Counted from the first letter of the stretch, positions 34,100-43,679 are shown. The stretch: DNA of 64,000 nucleotides from Carbonactinospora thermoautotrophica (GCF_001543895.1 NZ_JYIJ01000011.1:1-64000), one strand, 5' to 3'. Translations and numbers: made by a program. The notes: generated from the sequence alone by a model not told the origin.

Positions 34100-34678
34100 T
34101 TATCTCTGGCTCTCAGGCCATTGTGGGGGGAGATCCAGCCGGAACCAGACCACCTTGCCCTCAGCGGTGCGTTCGCTGCCCCAGTCGTCGGTCAGCTCCT
34201 CCAGCAGGAGCAGACCGCGGCCGGTCTCGTCGTCCAGGGTGGCGTTGCGCAAGCGAGGCAGCGTCGGAAGGCCGTCGGCTACTCGACAGATGATCGCGGA
34301 GTCGATCACCAGCTCGATCCGTACCGGTCCTTCACCGTGCAGCACCGCGTTGGTCACCAGCTCGCTGGTGAGCAACTGGACGTTATCCCGGACGCTACGC
34401 GGCAAGCCGAGGCATTCGACGACCTCACCCGTGAGCTGGCGAGCCTGGCGAACCGAGCCAGGCACTGCGGGCAGGGTCCAACGGGCCAGCACCGGGACGC
34501 CGCCGCCCATGGCCGCGACCTGGCGAAAGGGTCGGGCGGCAGCCGCGTGCTGGGACGCGGCCGAGGCCCCGATGATCCGCTGATGCGCTGCCGGTGTTCT
34601 GCCGAGCCGCCCGGATCTCGCCGGATGCGGGTCAGGGAGATCGGGGTCCCCGTCCGCCCGGTGGTCTTTCGCGGTCAT
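34100..34678 (-). CDS. ATP-binding protein, anti-sigma-factor kinase type (HATPase_c_2)
   Basis: About 192 residues from the ATG at 34678, preceded by GGAGGTGTC. The C-terminal 130 residues hold a GHKL ATPase domain: the N-box in NVQLLTSELVTNAVLHGEGP, the G1 box in RVADGLPTLP, and the G2 region DDETGRGLLLLEELTDDWGS. Streptomycetes carry dozens of such RsbW/SpoIIAB-like proteins that act in partner-switching control of sigma factors or signal to anti-sigma antagonists. No sigma factor or antagonist is adjacent, so its partner is unknown. The N-terminal 60 residues are low complexity. Confidence 0.82.
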   Translation of the reverse strand: MTAKDHRADGDPDLPDPHPARSGRLGRTPAAHQRIIGASAASQHAAAARPFRQVAAMGGGVPVLARWTLPAVPGSVRQARQLTGEVVECLGLPRSVRDNVQLLTSELVTNAVLHGEGPVRIELVIDSAIICRVADGLPTLPRLRNATLDDETGRGLLLLEELTDDWGSERTAEGKVVWFRLDLPPQWPESQR

Positions 34679-35253
34679 GACACCTCCCGTGCCGCCGCTG
34701 TTGATCGACCCTGGCGATCTCGTACCCGCAGCGGGGTCACATCGAACGCAACGCAGGTCGCTGGTCGTACGGCCCCGATCACGGGTAGCCGACGGCACGC
34801 GCGGACCGAGCACGCGCTACCGCGTTGCTCGGCTGGGCGTCTCCTCGGCTACCTGGCTGTGCGACCGGTTGGCGGCGGCTGGTTTGCTCGCGCGCGACGT
34901 CGACGCCGCCGAGCGCAGCGCGGCCGTCAGGGAACGGTGCGATCGAGCACGGTCCCAGCGGGTCGAACTCACGGCCGGAGCAGTCCAGATCTCGCCAGCG
35001 TGGACATGCCCGGCGCACGGGAACGGCTGCGGCGGTCGGCGGTGCACGCCGGGCGGGTACCCGCCGCGTTCCACCTGGAGCCAGCCGAACACGACGGCGG
35101 CCCGGCGCTGGTCAGCTGATGGCGCCGGATCCCGGACAATGGAAGATGTGCGTGCGTGCCCTGCCGGCCGGGCGCGTACCCGGACGCCCCCTCCGGTCCG
35201 GCGACGGCACGGATTCGGCGTTACCCTGGTCCAGCTACGAGGAGTGAAGCCAG
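34679..35253. other. Intergenic region without a recognisable gene
   Basis: Stretches on the plus strand look codon-biased in changing frames, for example LAAAGLLARDVDAAERSAAV and AVHAGRVPAAFHLEPAEHDG. No start or family match is visible, so a decayed gene is possible. Near 35238, GAGGAGTGAAG is the ribosome site of the next gene. Confidence 0.3.
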
Positions 35254-35460
35254 TTGGCAGTCACAGTGAAGTTGCACCGGCCGACGCGCGAGGTGAGCGT
35301 GGACGGGCCGGTCAAGGTCCGTGAGCTGTGCCAGCAGCTCGGCCTGAACACCGAGTCGGTGCTGGTGATCCGCGGAGACGAGCTGGTGCCGCGGGACGGG
35401 GTGCTCGCGGACGGCGACTCCGTGGAGATCCGACCGGTGATCTCCGGCGGCGCCGCCTAG
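35254..35460 (+). CDS. TtuB-like ubiquitin-fold sulfur carrier (MoaD/ThiS family)
   Basis: A 68-residue beta-grasp protein. The TTG at 35254 is preceded by GAGGAG. The sequence runs VTVKLHRPTREVSVDGPVKV, LCQQLGLNTESVLVIRGDEL, and ends SVEIRPVISGGAA. Sulfur carriers are activated at a C-terminal Gly-Gly. Here two alanines follow it, so processing or a non-canonical terminus is implied. It lies 30 bp before a TtuA/CTU1-type thiolase, so it is probably the sulfur donor for tRNA 2-thiolation at U54, as TtuB is in Thermus. ThiS or MoaD roles are alternatives, but no thi or moa genes are near. Confidence 0.75.
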   Translation: MAVTVKLHRPTREVSVDGPVKVRELCQQLGLNTESVLVIRGDELVPRDGVLADGDSVEIRPVISGGAA

Positions 35461-35490
35461 CTGTCCTGAGTCCGAAACTCCCGTCGTGAG

Positions 35491-36519
35491 GTGATGGCAG
35501 TGAACTGCCGCCGTTGCCGTGAGGCACCCGCGGTCATCGACATCCCGCACCACCAGCTGTCGCTGTGCGCGCCGTGCTTCCTCAAGCACTGCCGCGACCA
35601 GGTGCAGCGCACGATCGACGCGCACAAGATGCTCGAGCCGGGTGAGCGCTGCCTGGTGGCCGTGTCCGGAGGCAAGGACTCGCTGGCCGTCTGGGACATC
35701 CTGCTCGACCTCGGCTACCCGGCGGACGGCGTCTACCTCGGACTGGGCATCGGCGAGTACAGCGACGCCTCGGCCGAGCGGGCGCGCGGGTTCGCGGCGA
35801 AGCGAGGCGCCCGGCTGATCGAGGTCGACTTGGCCACCGAGCTGGGTTTCACGATCCCGGAGGCACGCGGCGCCGGGCGCAGCTCCTGCTCAGCATGCGG
35901 CCTGTCCAAGCGGCACCTGCTCAACCGGGTCGCGGTGGAGAACGGGTACCGGGTGCTGGTCACCGGCCACAACCTGGACGACGAGGTCGCGGTCCTCTTC
36001 GGCAACGTGATGCGCTGGGACCTGCCGTACCTGGCGCGCCAGTACCCGACGCTGCCAGAGCGGGAGGGTTTCGCCCGGCGGGTGAAGCCGCTGGTCCGGC
36101 TGAGCGAGCGGGAGACCGCCGCCTACTGCGTGATCCGGGGCATCGACTACATCATCGACGAGTGCCCCATGGCGGTCGGCAACAAGCACCTGATGTACAA
36201 GGAGCTGATCAACGCCCTGGAGGAGAAGCAGCCGGGCGCGAAGTACCACTTCTTCCTCGGCTTCCTGGACCGGGTGCACCCGCGGCTGGAGGACGTGGGC
36301 GAGGAGGACCGGGCGGGCCTGCGGCCCTGCGTGCGCTGCGGCTCCCCCACGATCGCCGAGGTCTGCGCGTTCTGCCGGCTGGCGGACCGCAGCCGCAACA
36401 AGAAGGCGCGCCGCAGGAAGCGTCAGCGCGTCGCTGAGGAGGAAGCGCCGGGCGTGCCCGCGGGCCCGGGGCCAAGCCACCCCGAGCCGGCGGGCGGCTC
36501 ACGGGCCCCGCACCGTTGA
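35491..36519 (+). CDS. TtuA/CTU1-type tRNA 2-thiolation ATPase (TIGR00269-like)
   Basis: About 342 residues; the start is the GTG at 35491 or the ATG at 35494. In order: an N-terminal zinc module with CRRC and LCAPCFLKHC; the PP-loop RCLVAVSGGKDSLAVWDILL that adenylates the target uridine; CSACGLSKRHLLNR and DECPM, which supply the three cysteines for an Fe-S cluster; and a C-terminal zinc module CVRCGSP with CAFC. A Lys/Arg-rich tail of about 45 residues is extra. TtuA makes s2T54 of tRNA in thermophiles with TtuB as sulfur carrier, and the upstream gene supplies such a carrier. A terminator follows the stop. Confidence 0.85.
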   Translation: MMAVNCRRCREAPAVIDIPHHQLSLCAPCFLKHCRDQVQRTIDAHKMLEPGERCLVAVSGGKDSLAVWDILLDLGYPADGVYLGLGIGEYSDASAERARGFAAKRGARLIEVDLATELGFTIPEARGAGRSSCSACGLSKRHLLNRVAVENGYRVLVTGHNLDDEVAVLFGNVMRWDLPYLARQYPTLPEREGFARRVKPLVRLSERETAAYCVIRGIDYIIDECPMAVGNKHLMYKELINALEEKQPGAKYHFFLGFLDRVHPRLEDVGEEDRAGLRPCVRCGSPTIAEVCAFCRLADRSRNKKARRRKRQRVAEEEAPGVPAGPGPSHPEPAGGSRAPHR

Positions 36520-36532
36520 TCCGGTTTTGTTG

Positions 36533-36570
36533 CTAGAGGCTGCGTGCTCAAACGCGCAGTCTCTAGTTTT
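36533..36570 (+). terminator. Rho-independent terminator after the TtuA-like gene
   Basis: Stem CTAGAGGCTGCG (36533-36544) with CGCAGTCTCTAG (36555-36566), including one G-U pair, followed by TTTT. It starts 13 bp after the stop codon. Confidence 0.75.
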
Positions 36571-36907
36571 GGGTGGGTGTTGGGTGTGTTGTCGCTCGGG
36601 CCTGTTATCTCGTCGACGCCGTGCCTGCACGGCAGCGCCCGGCACACCGGGTACGCCGACCCGGCCACCGATGCCGCCGGTCAGGTGGAACCCGCGCCAT
36701 GAGCGGCGGGTCGCCAGCCGGGCGCGGCTCCGTCGGCGGGCTGGGCACCAAGGCCGGTACGTAGCCCCACGGAGCAGCCCCGCCAAAACGTGTCCGGATA
36801 CGTATTCGCCCTCGGATACGTGTTTCCCACCTCTGTTCTGTGGGTCCCGCGACGGAGTCTGGTCTCGTCAGGCGAATCAGAGTCGTCCCCGAACCTCGAG
36901 GTGCGTC
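36571..36907. other. Intergenic region
   Basis: No gene is seen. A short G/T-rich stretch ends in GGCCTGTTATCT (36599-36610), shared with 33769-33780. The rest is GC-rich without coding signal. A more AT-rich patch near 36786-36835 could hold the promoter of the DUF5999 gene. Confidence 0.3.
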
Positions 36908-37141
36908 ATGTGCCAGCACCAGCCCCCGTGTCCTGCGGCTGACGTTCCTGGTCGCGAAGCCGCCCGTGTCGTGGCGTCCCACCCCGAGCAGGGCTGGAGC
37001 CTGCTTTGCAACGGTGTCGTGCTGTTCGAGGACACCGGCGAGTTGCTTCCCGACGGCCGCGTGATCCCGCCGCACCGCCCGCGGATCCGCCAGCTCGCCC
37101 TAGGTCACGCCAGGATATCCCGCGCTGATGGCGCGCCATAG
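36908..37141 (+). CDS. DUF5999 family small protein
   Basis: A 77-residue protein from the ATG at 36908: MCQHQPPCPAADVPGREAAR, then VVASHPEQGWSLLCNGVVLF and EDTGELLPDGRVIPPHRP. This is the highly conserved DUF5999 pattern found across Streptomyces and relatives. There are three cysteines, two of them in the opening CQHQPPC. Function unknown. The last 18 residues differ from the usual short tail. Confidence 0.85.
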   Translation: MCQHQPPCPAADVPGREAARVVASHPEQGWSLLCNGVVLFEDTGELLPDGRVIPPHRPRIRQLALGHARISRADGAP

Positions 37142-37157
37142 TGGGCTGAATCGACCA

Positions 37158-37685
37158 TCAACGTGGCCTGAGTCTCAAGGTCAACTCAAGCTTTCGACAC
37201 GGCCACGTCCTCGTCATGCGCGCCGGCGCGGCCCCGCGGACGGCGGGAGCGGCCTTAGGGGACCTGCCCGCCGGCGGACGGCTGCCGTCAGCGCCGAGGG
37301 GTCGTCCGCCGGGACCACCGCGGCCAGGTGGCCGTCGGGGCGGACGAGGCAGGCGTGCCTCCAGAGCGGTCGCCAGCACGCCGTCGGTGTCGATGTCGCC
37401 CAGGGCGGACACCGCCGCCCGGCTCATGCCGGACAGCTCGACCGCGCGCTTGGCCTCCATCGGGCCGGCCCAGCCACAGCACGGACAGCAGCGGAACCCC
37501 GGCTAGCTCCAGCCACGCGGCCGGTGGACCGAGGCTTGGAGGTCGTACACGACGAGGCTGATCACCCGGTGGAGGGTGAAGATGACGCGCATCGCGTCCT
37601 GTCCACGGTCGGCACCCGCTCGTGGACCCACCGCAGCGCGAAGTCGACGAAGGAAGCCCAGCCCGTTGTCCTGTACGCGGCAAGC
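37158..37685 (-). pseudogene. Degenerate coding region, possibly the C-terminus of an FAD monooxygenase
   Basis: Minus-strand fragments in several frames: YRTTGWASFVDFALRWVHER, LAGVPLLSVLWLGRP, MEAKRAVELSGMSRAAVSAL and GDIDTDGVLATALEARL. In an adjacent frame, LVRPDGHLAAVV-like residues follow the last piece. The VRPDGH ending recalls class A flavin monooxygenases of the rifampin-monooxygenase kind. The match is weak and the region has several frame breaks. Confidence 0.3.
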
Positions 37686-38459
37686 CTAGGGTCTGTCCGG
37701 GCGCGGGCCGGGTCCTGGCCACCGGGCAGGCCCGGGGCGCGCCTCACCCGGCCGGTCACCGGCCGCGCGCAACGGCCGGACCGCGGCCGGGCCGGGTGCC
37801 GGGCCGGCCGCGGCCAGCGCCCCGGCGAAGCCGCCCCAGATGAGCGCGGTGAGGTACTCGGTCAGCGCGGCGCGGCTCATCAACCGGCGATCCAGCCACC
37901 AATTCCCCGCGGACTGGACCAGTCCGACGAGGCCGTGTCCCCAGGGCTCGGCGCAGCCGGAATCGAGCCCGCGTTCCCGCAGCCGGTCGCCGATGACGCG
38001 GGCCACACGGTTGGCGATCATCGTGCTGTAGTCGGCGACCGGGTCGTGCTCGGCGGGCTGGTCGGCGAATGAGCGGCGGATCAGGAACCGGTACAGCTCC
38101 GGCTCGGCCTCGATCGCCCCGAGGTAGGTGTCGATGACCGCCGCGATGTGCTCGCGGGGCTCCCGCGCGTGCTCCAACTCCTGGGCGAGCCGGGCCAGCA
38201 GCTCCTCAGCGAGCCGCCGGCCGACGGCCACGTACAGGTCGGCCTTGTCCGTGAAGTGCCGGTACAGGATCGGCTTGGTCACGCCGGCCTCGACGGCGAT
38301 GTCCTCCATCGAGACGTCGGCGCCTCGTGTCCGGATGGCCCGGATCGCCGCGTCCACGATCGCGGCCCGTCGCGTCTCCCGGTGGGCCCGCCACCGGCTG
38401 CGGCGGCCGTCTTCGCCGGGAGCGCCGCGGGGCTTGCCAGCCTGTCCCGACTTGTTCAT
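37686..38459 (-). CDS. TetR family regulator, divergent from the AurF-like gene
   Basis: A 257-residue repressor. The HTH reads RRAAIVDAAIRAIRTRGADV then SMEDIAVEAGVTKPILYRHF with TDKADLYVAVGRRLAEELLA. The C-terminal domain includes LYRFLIRRSFADQPAEHDPV. A Pro/Ala/Arg-rich tail of about 40 residues ends the protein. The ATG at 38459 is 64 bp from the start of the AurF-like gene on the other strand, with two short palindromes between. The pairing of this TetR class with an AurF-type oxygenase recurs in actinobacteria, so mutual regulation is likely. Confidence 0.88.
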   Translation of the reverse strand: MNKSGQAGKPRGAPGEDGRRSRWRAHRETRRAAIVDAAIRAIRTRGADVSMEDIAVEAGVTKPILYRHFTDKADLYVAVGRRLAEELLARLAQELEHAREPREHIAAVIDTYLGAIEAEPELYRFLIRRSFADQPAEHDPVADYSTMIANRVARVIGDRLRERGLDSGCAEPWGHGLVGLVQSAGNWWLDRRLMSRAALTEYLTALIWGGFAGALAAAGPAPGPAAVRPLRAAGDRPGEARPGPARWPGPGPRPDRP

Positions 38460-38461
38460 GT

Positions 38462-38489
38462 TACTAACAGTAGCCGATACTTACGGTAA
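38462..38489. promoter_or_regulatory. Two palindromes in the TetR-AurF divergent promoter
   Basis: TACTAACAGTA (38462-38472) and TTACGGTAA (38481-38489), 18 bp centre to centre, in the 64-bp intergenic gap. Likely operators for the TetR regulator. Confidence 0.55.
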
Positions 38490-38523
38490 CAGAAATCTTC
38501 CCCGCGAACGAGGAGACGAGGGC

Positions 38524-39414
38524 ATGGGCCACGGTGTCACCGACCGGGAGCACGTCGCCGACCGGCTGCTCAAGGCGTCGGCCGCGCACTCCTTCGATCC
38601 GCTGGTCGAGATCGACTGGGAAGCGCCCCTGCTGGAGGGCGTGTTCTTCCTGCCGGAGCACCGAGTGTCGCTGTACGGGACCGAGCTGTGGGAACGCATG
38701 AGCCACCAGCAGCGGGTGGATCTGTCCCGGCACGAGGTGGCCAGCATGGCGAGCGTGGGGATCTGGTTCGAGCTGATCCTCATGCAGATGCTGGTCCGGC
38801 ACGTGTACCACCTCGACCCCACCAGCCGGCACGTGCAGTACGCGCTCACCGAGATCGGCGACGAGTGCCGCCACTCGGTGATGTTCGGCCGCCTGGTCGA
38901 GAAGCTCGGCTGCCCCGCGTACGGCCCCGACAGGCACGCGCATCTGCTCGGCCGGTTCCTGAAGGCCACCGCCACCGGCCCGGCCATGTTCGCCGCCATC
39001 CTCATCGCCGAGGAGATCCTCGACACCCTCCAGCGGGAGACGATGGCCGACGAGAACGTCCAACCCCTGGTACGCGCCGTGTCGCGGATCCACGTGATCG
39101 AGGAGTCGCGCCACGTCCGGTACGCCCGCGAGGAACTGCTGCGCCAGGTCACCCGGATCTCCCGGCCGGAACTGGCGGTGCACCGGCTGCTCACCGCCCG
39201 GTCCGCGCACGTGATCACCACCCGGTTGATCCACCCCGGGGTGTACGCGGCCGTCGGGCTCGACCCGCGTGAGGCCAGGGCGGCCGCGCGGGCCAATCCG
39301 CACCACCGGGACACGCTGCGCTGGGCTGCGCGCCGGATCGTGCGGTTCCTCGACGAGACCGGGTTGCTAGGCGGCCCGGGCGTGGTGCTTTGGCGACGGG
39401 CGGCGCTGATCTGA
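38524..39414 (+). CDS. AurF-family diiron oxygenase
   Basis: A 296-residue protein. Diiron ligands are visible as Glu/His motifs on the expected helices: RHEVASMASVGIWFELILMQ, YALTEIGDECRHSVMFGRLV, ILIAEEILDTLQRETM and IHVIEESRHVRYAREELLRQ. AurF oxidises an arylamine to a nitro group; many relatives act on unknown substrates, including lipids. The ATG at 38524 is preceded by AGGAG. It is single-gene, divergent from a TetR regulator. Next to its stop begins an IS4 transposase fragment. Confidence 0.88.
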   Translation: MGHGVTDREHVADRLLKASAAHSFDPLVEIDWEAPLLEGVFFLPEHRVSLYGTELWERMSHQQRVDLSRHEVASMASVGIWFELILMQMLVRHVYHLDPTSRHVQYALTEIGDECRHSVMFGRLVEKLGCPAYGPDRHAHLLGRFLKATATGPAMFAAILIAEEILDTLQRETMADENVQPLVRAVSRIHVIEESRHVRYAREELLRQVTRISRPELAVHRLLTARSAHVITTRLIHPGVYAAVGLDPREARAAARANPHHRDTLRWAARRIVRFLDETGLLGGPGVVLWRRAALI

Positions 39415-39529
39415 GTGCGGGCCGATCAGGACACTGCTGAGGGGAGCCTCCACACGCGGCTGGCCGGGCTGCCCCAGGTCGCCCGCGCGCACGGCGGCCA
39501 GCTTGCTTCGCGACCGTGCCACGATCCGC

Positions 39530-40240
39530 TGTGGCGGATCAAGAGCAGCGCGGTGCTGCCGGGGGTGGCCAGGCTCGCCGACGGCTCGTCCCTGCCGTGG
39601 ATCGTCGCGGCGCGGGACACCAACCGCCGTGCCGACCCCGCCCGCGTCATCGAGTACCCCCTCGACCGCAGCGCCGACGACACGGCCTGTCGCTGATCAC
39701 CGCCATCCTCGGCCCGCAGGCCGCGCCGGCGGCGGAGCTGGCCGCGCTCTACCACCAGCGGTGGGAGATCGAGAGCACCCTGGACGAGATCAAGACCCAC
39801 CTGGGCGGACCGCGGCTGGTGCTGCGCTCCCGGCACCCGGCCGGGGCAGAACAGGAGATCTTCGCGTTCCTGCTGGCGCACCACGCCCCGCGCGACCTGA
39901 CGCACCACGCCGCCCGGCACGCAGACCAGGATCCGGACCGGGTCTCCTTCACCCGCACCCTGCGCGTCGCCCGCCGCCACCTCCCCGGCCGGGCGGCGTT
40001 TCCCCCTTCCCCCGGGTGCGCACCGCAGTCCTGCGTGAGATCCGGGAGCGCCTCCCGCCGCCGAGGCGGTCGCGCGCCAATCCCCGCGTGGTCAACCGCA
40101 AGATGTCCGACTGGGCGCTGAAACGCACCCAGCACCGCGACCCACCCCGACCGGCACACCCGACACCACGCTCGTCGGCCCGAGCAAGGCCACCCCGCCC
40201 TACCGGAAAACCACCTGAATCACCAGTATTGCATCTAGGC
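39530..40240 (+). pseudogene. IS4-family transposase, C-terminal fragment
   Basis: Pieces in shifted frames: LWRIKSSAVLPGVARLADGS, then LAALYHQRWEIESTLDEIKT with HLGGPRLVLRSRHPAGAEQE (the YREK-type motif Y-(2)-R-(3)-E-(6)-K) and PRVVNRKMSDWALKRTQHRD. The N-terminal third is missing and at least two frameshifts are present. The element end is preserved (CACCTGAATCACCAGTATTG, about 40213) and matches that of the fragment at 44280-44764. The frame runs on into the next gene, which should not be read as one protein. Confidence 0.7.
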
Positions 40241-40381
40241 ACCAGAACGGTTGTGCAGTATAAATATGAAGATCGGGTGCTCGAATCTCCGGCCCGCCGG
40301 ACGGATATTGAGCACTCGCACCGCATTGGATCGCAGGGTCCACAACCGGCAGCCTCACCGCACCTGAGAGGACGCTCGGAT

Positions 40382-40711
40382 ATGAGCCACGAGAACGCGA
40401 GCGTACCCGCCGCCGACAACCGGGCGGATGAGGGCGCGCAGGCACTCTCGGTGCTGCGCGACATCTGGCATGCACGCGCACAGACGAGTGCTGAAATCGA
40501 GGAGGCGTGCGGCAACACCAAGGCCTGCAAGAGGATGGCCCAGGTCGGTTTCCACGGGATAGCCGACGATTCGTCGAGCACCGGTAGCTCCTCGGTGAAC
40601 GACGACCTGCGCGCCGCCTGGAAGGCGAAGCTCGAGCGTGAAGGCAAGCTGTATCCGGGCGCCACCAGCGTCCGGGATCTGATCCTCGGCTCGTCCGCGC
40701 AGACGCAGTAG
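40382..40711 (+). CDS. Hypothetical protein upstream of coxD
   Basis: A 109-residue protein from the ATG at 40382 with GAGAGGACG upstream: MSHENASVPAADNRADEGAQ, then ALSVLRDIWHARAQTSAEIE and GNTKACKRMAQVGFHG. The second half is Ser-rich then helical (LRAAWKAKLEREGKLYPGAT). It is soluble, with two Cys. I do not recognise a family. It is 136 bp before coxD and in the same direction. It may belong to the CO oxidation locus. Confidence 0.55.
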   Translation: MSHENASVPAADNRADEGAQALSVLRDIWHARAQTSAEIEEACGNTKACKRMAQVGFHGIADDSSSTGSSSVNDDLRAAWKAKLEREGKLYPGATSVRDLILGSSAQTQ

Positions 40712-40847
40712 CAGTAGCCAAAGCGGTAGCCAACCCGATCCCCGAGAGCGGTGTCCCGCCGCGTCGGCCAGCGCGCGGCACTCCGTATTTCTCGGTGAGC
40801 ACGCCTTTTCGTCGCTTCCCGCACGTCGCGCACAAGGAGATCGCTTC

Positions 40848-41715
<868 letters not shown>

Positions 41716-41723
<8 letters not shown>

Positions 41724-42858
41724 CAACCCGGGCGCGGGCGGCCGGGGACTGGTCACCGTCCTGGTCAACTTCGGCCGGGCACTGCGTGCCGAAGGGCTAG
41801 CGGTCGGTTCGGGCGACATCCTGACCTACTGCGCGGCGATGGCTTCGCTGGACCCGACCGACCTGGTGGACCTTTACTGGGCCGGCCGGACCTCGCTGAT
41901 CAGCCGCCGCGACGACATTCCCGTCTACGACGAGGTGTTCCGGAGCTTCTTCCTGGCCGCGGGCAGCCCGGTCCAGGAGCTGCTGAAGATCAAGGCGCGG
42001 GCGGACGCCGAGGCGGAGACGTCGCTGGAGGTGCCGGCCACCGAGCCATCCGAGCGGGAGCCCGAGGAGGAGACGATCCTCGGGCTGATGGCCTCCAACG
42101 TCGAGACGTTGAAGCGCAAGTCGTTCGCCAGCTGCACCCCTGAGGAGCTGGAAGCGCTGCGCCGGATCATGGCGCGGATGCGGCTCACCCCGCCCCGGCG
42201 CCGCAGCCGCCGTACCAAGACCGCCCCCGCCGGACGTCAGCCGGACCTGCGCCGGACCATCCGCGAGTCGCTGCGCACGCACGGCGAGATGGTGAACCTG
42301 TACTGGCGCCGGCGGCGGGTACGGCTGCGCCCGCTGACCCTCATCCTGGACATCTCAGGCTCGATGGCCGACTACTCCCGCGCGCTACTGCAGTTCGCGT
42401 ACTCGGCCAAGCAGGCCTCCGCGAAGGTCGAGGTGTTCTGCTTCGGTACCCGGCTGACCTGCATCACCAAGCCGCTGCAGACCCGCAGCCCGGACGACGC
42501 CCTGCAGCGGGCCGCGGAGCTGGTGGTCGACTGGGAGGGCGGCACCCGGATCGGCGACTCGCTGGATGCGTTCGTGCGCGGCTGGGCGCGTCGGGGCACC
42601 TGCCGCGGCGGGATCGTGGTGATCTGCTCCGACGGCCTGGACCGTGGCGACCCCGAGGTGCTGGCCACGGCCATGGAGCGGCTGTCCCGGCTGTGCCACA
42701 AGATCGTCTGGATGAACCCGCACAAAGGCGACGACCCCGACTACCGGCCGCAGACGGTGGGCATGATGGTGGCCTACCCGCACATCGACCTACTGCTGTC
42801 CGGCCACGACCTGAGGAGCCTGGAAGAGTTCGCCGAGCTGCTTCCAAGACTCGGTTAG
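41716..42858 (+). CDS. coxE: VWA-domain protein CoxE
   Basis: A 380-residue protein with a C-terminal von Willebrand A domain. The MIDAS motif is in LTLILDISGSMADYSRALLQ (DxSxS), followed by the later metal loop Thr in WEGGTRIGDSLDAFVRGWAR and Asp in GIVVICSDGLDRGDPEVLAT. The N-terminal half is helical (LVNFGRALRAEGLAVGSGDI) as in CoxE proteins. It acts with CoxD in maturation of the Mo-Cu centre. The GTG at 41716 overlaps coxD, so the two are translationally coupled. Confidence 0.9.
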
Positions 42859-42871
42859 GAGAAGCTCAACC

Positions 42872-43153
42872 ATGATCAGATGGAGCGTTGGCATCGAGGC
42901 CGAAGGCGACCGCATCATGCGTCTCGAGGAGGTCATCGAGCTCGCGGACGCCATCGCCGGCAGCGGCGGTATCGCCACCGGGATCGGGACCAACCGCTAC
43001 GGCGCACAGGTCATCGTGCTGGCCGACAGCCGCGACGAGGCCATCGAGAAGGGCAAGCAGGAGTTCGCCCAGGCGGTACGGAAAGCCGGCCTTCCGGTCT
43101 TCCCTATCGTACGTGTGGAGGCCATCAGCGAGGACGAGGACGGGAACGAGTGA
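42872..43153 (+). CDS. Small hypothetical protein downstream of coxE
   Basis: A 93-residue acidic protein 13 bp after coxE; ATG at 42872 behind AGGAGAAG. The pattern SVGIEAEGDRIMRLEEVIEL, IATGIGTNRYGAQVIVLADS and VFPIVRVEAISEDEDGNE suggests a beta-alpha-beta ferredoxin-like fold. There are no cysteines or membrane segments. I do not recognise the family. Tight linkage to coxD-coxE suggests a role in CO dehydrogenase maturation or regulation. Confidence 0.6.
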   Translation: MIRWSVGIEAEGDRIMRLEEVIELADAIAGSGGIATGIGTNRYGAQVIVLADSRDEAIEKGKQEFAQAVRKAGLPVFPIVRVEAISEDEDGNE

Positions 43154-43175
43154 CATCCGACCCGGAGGCCACAAC

Positions 43176-43616
43176 ATGATTCGGCTGGGGTCGCTGGCGG
43201 GTTACCTTTTCGAGGGCCCACGGCTGCTCGGCGGCTGGACACCGCCGGCCGTTCCCGCGGTGTACGCCATTCTCTACAAACCTGATCCGGACACCAGGCC
43301 GAACCAGTACGCGGTCGTGTACGTCGGCCACTCGGATAACCTCGCCGAGGAGGGTTTTCCCTTCAAGCACCCACGCGCGCATTGCTGGGTGGAGCAGGCC
43401 GGCTCGAAATGGAAGGTGTATATCTGCACGTTCGAAGTGGCCGGCGGAGGGCGATCTCATCGGGAGGCGATCGCGAAGGAACTCATCGCGATCTACAAGC
43501 CGCACTGCAATACCGAGAAGTACGACAAGGCGTGGAAGGATGAATGGATCGGGAAGTATTCCGCGCCGACCACCGGACCGCTCACCCCGCGTGGCCCGGA
43601 TGAGTCGCCGCGGTAA
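43176..43616 (+). CDS. GIY-YIG-like domain protein linked to coxDE
   Basis: A 146-residue protein from the ATG at 43176 with GGAGG upstream. The core VPAVYAILYKP and YAVVYVGHSDNLAEEGF resemble the two GIY-YIG strands with a downstream Arg/His. It continues HPRAHCWVEQAGSKWKVYIC and AIAKELIAIYKPHCNTEKYD, where a GIY-YIG Glu (E of KELI) would fall. Such domains cut DNA in nucleases, but this stand-alone form next to coxE has no known role. It is 22 bp downstream of the 93-residue gene, so probably in the same operon. Confidence 0.55.
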   Translation: MIRLGSLAGYLFEGPRLLGGWTPPAVPAVYAILYKPDPDTRPNQYAVVYVGHSDNLAEEGFPFKHPRAHCWVEQAGSKWKVYICTFEVAGGGRSHREAIAKELIAIYKPHCNTEKYDKAWKDEWIGKYSAPTTGPLTPRGPDESPR

Positions 43617-43679
43617 TTCCGGCTACCTCCCCTGCCATTCCGTTCTCGCCGCCGTCGCCGTTGCCGTGATCAGAGGGCC

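Noticed and set aside
34121..35119. 332-residue plus-strand frame across the ATP-binding gene
   Set aside because: It crosses the opposite-strand GHKL gene and unassigned DNA with no recognisable domain or ribosome site.
39503..40711. A single 402-residue protein spanning the IS4 fragment and the gene before coxD
   Set aside because: The first 290 residues are shifted transposase sequence. The ATG at 40382 with its ribosome site marks the real gene.
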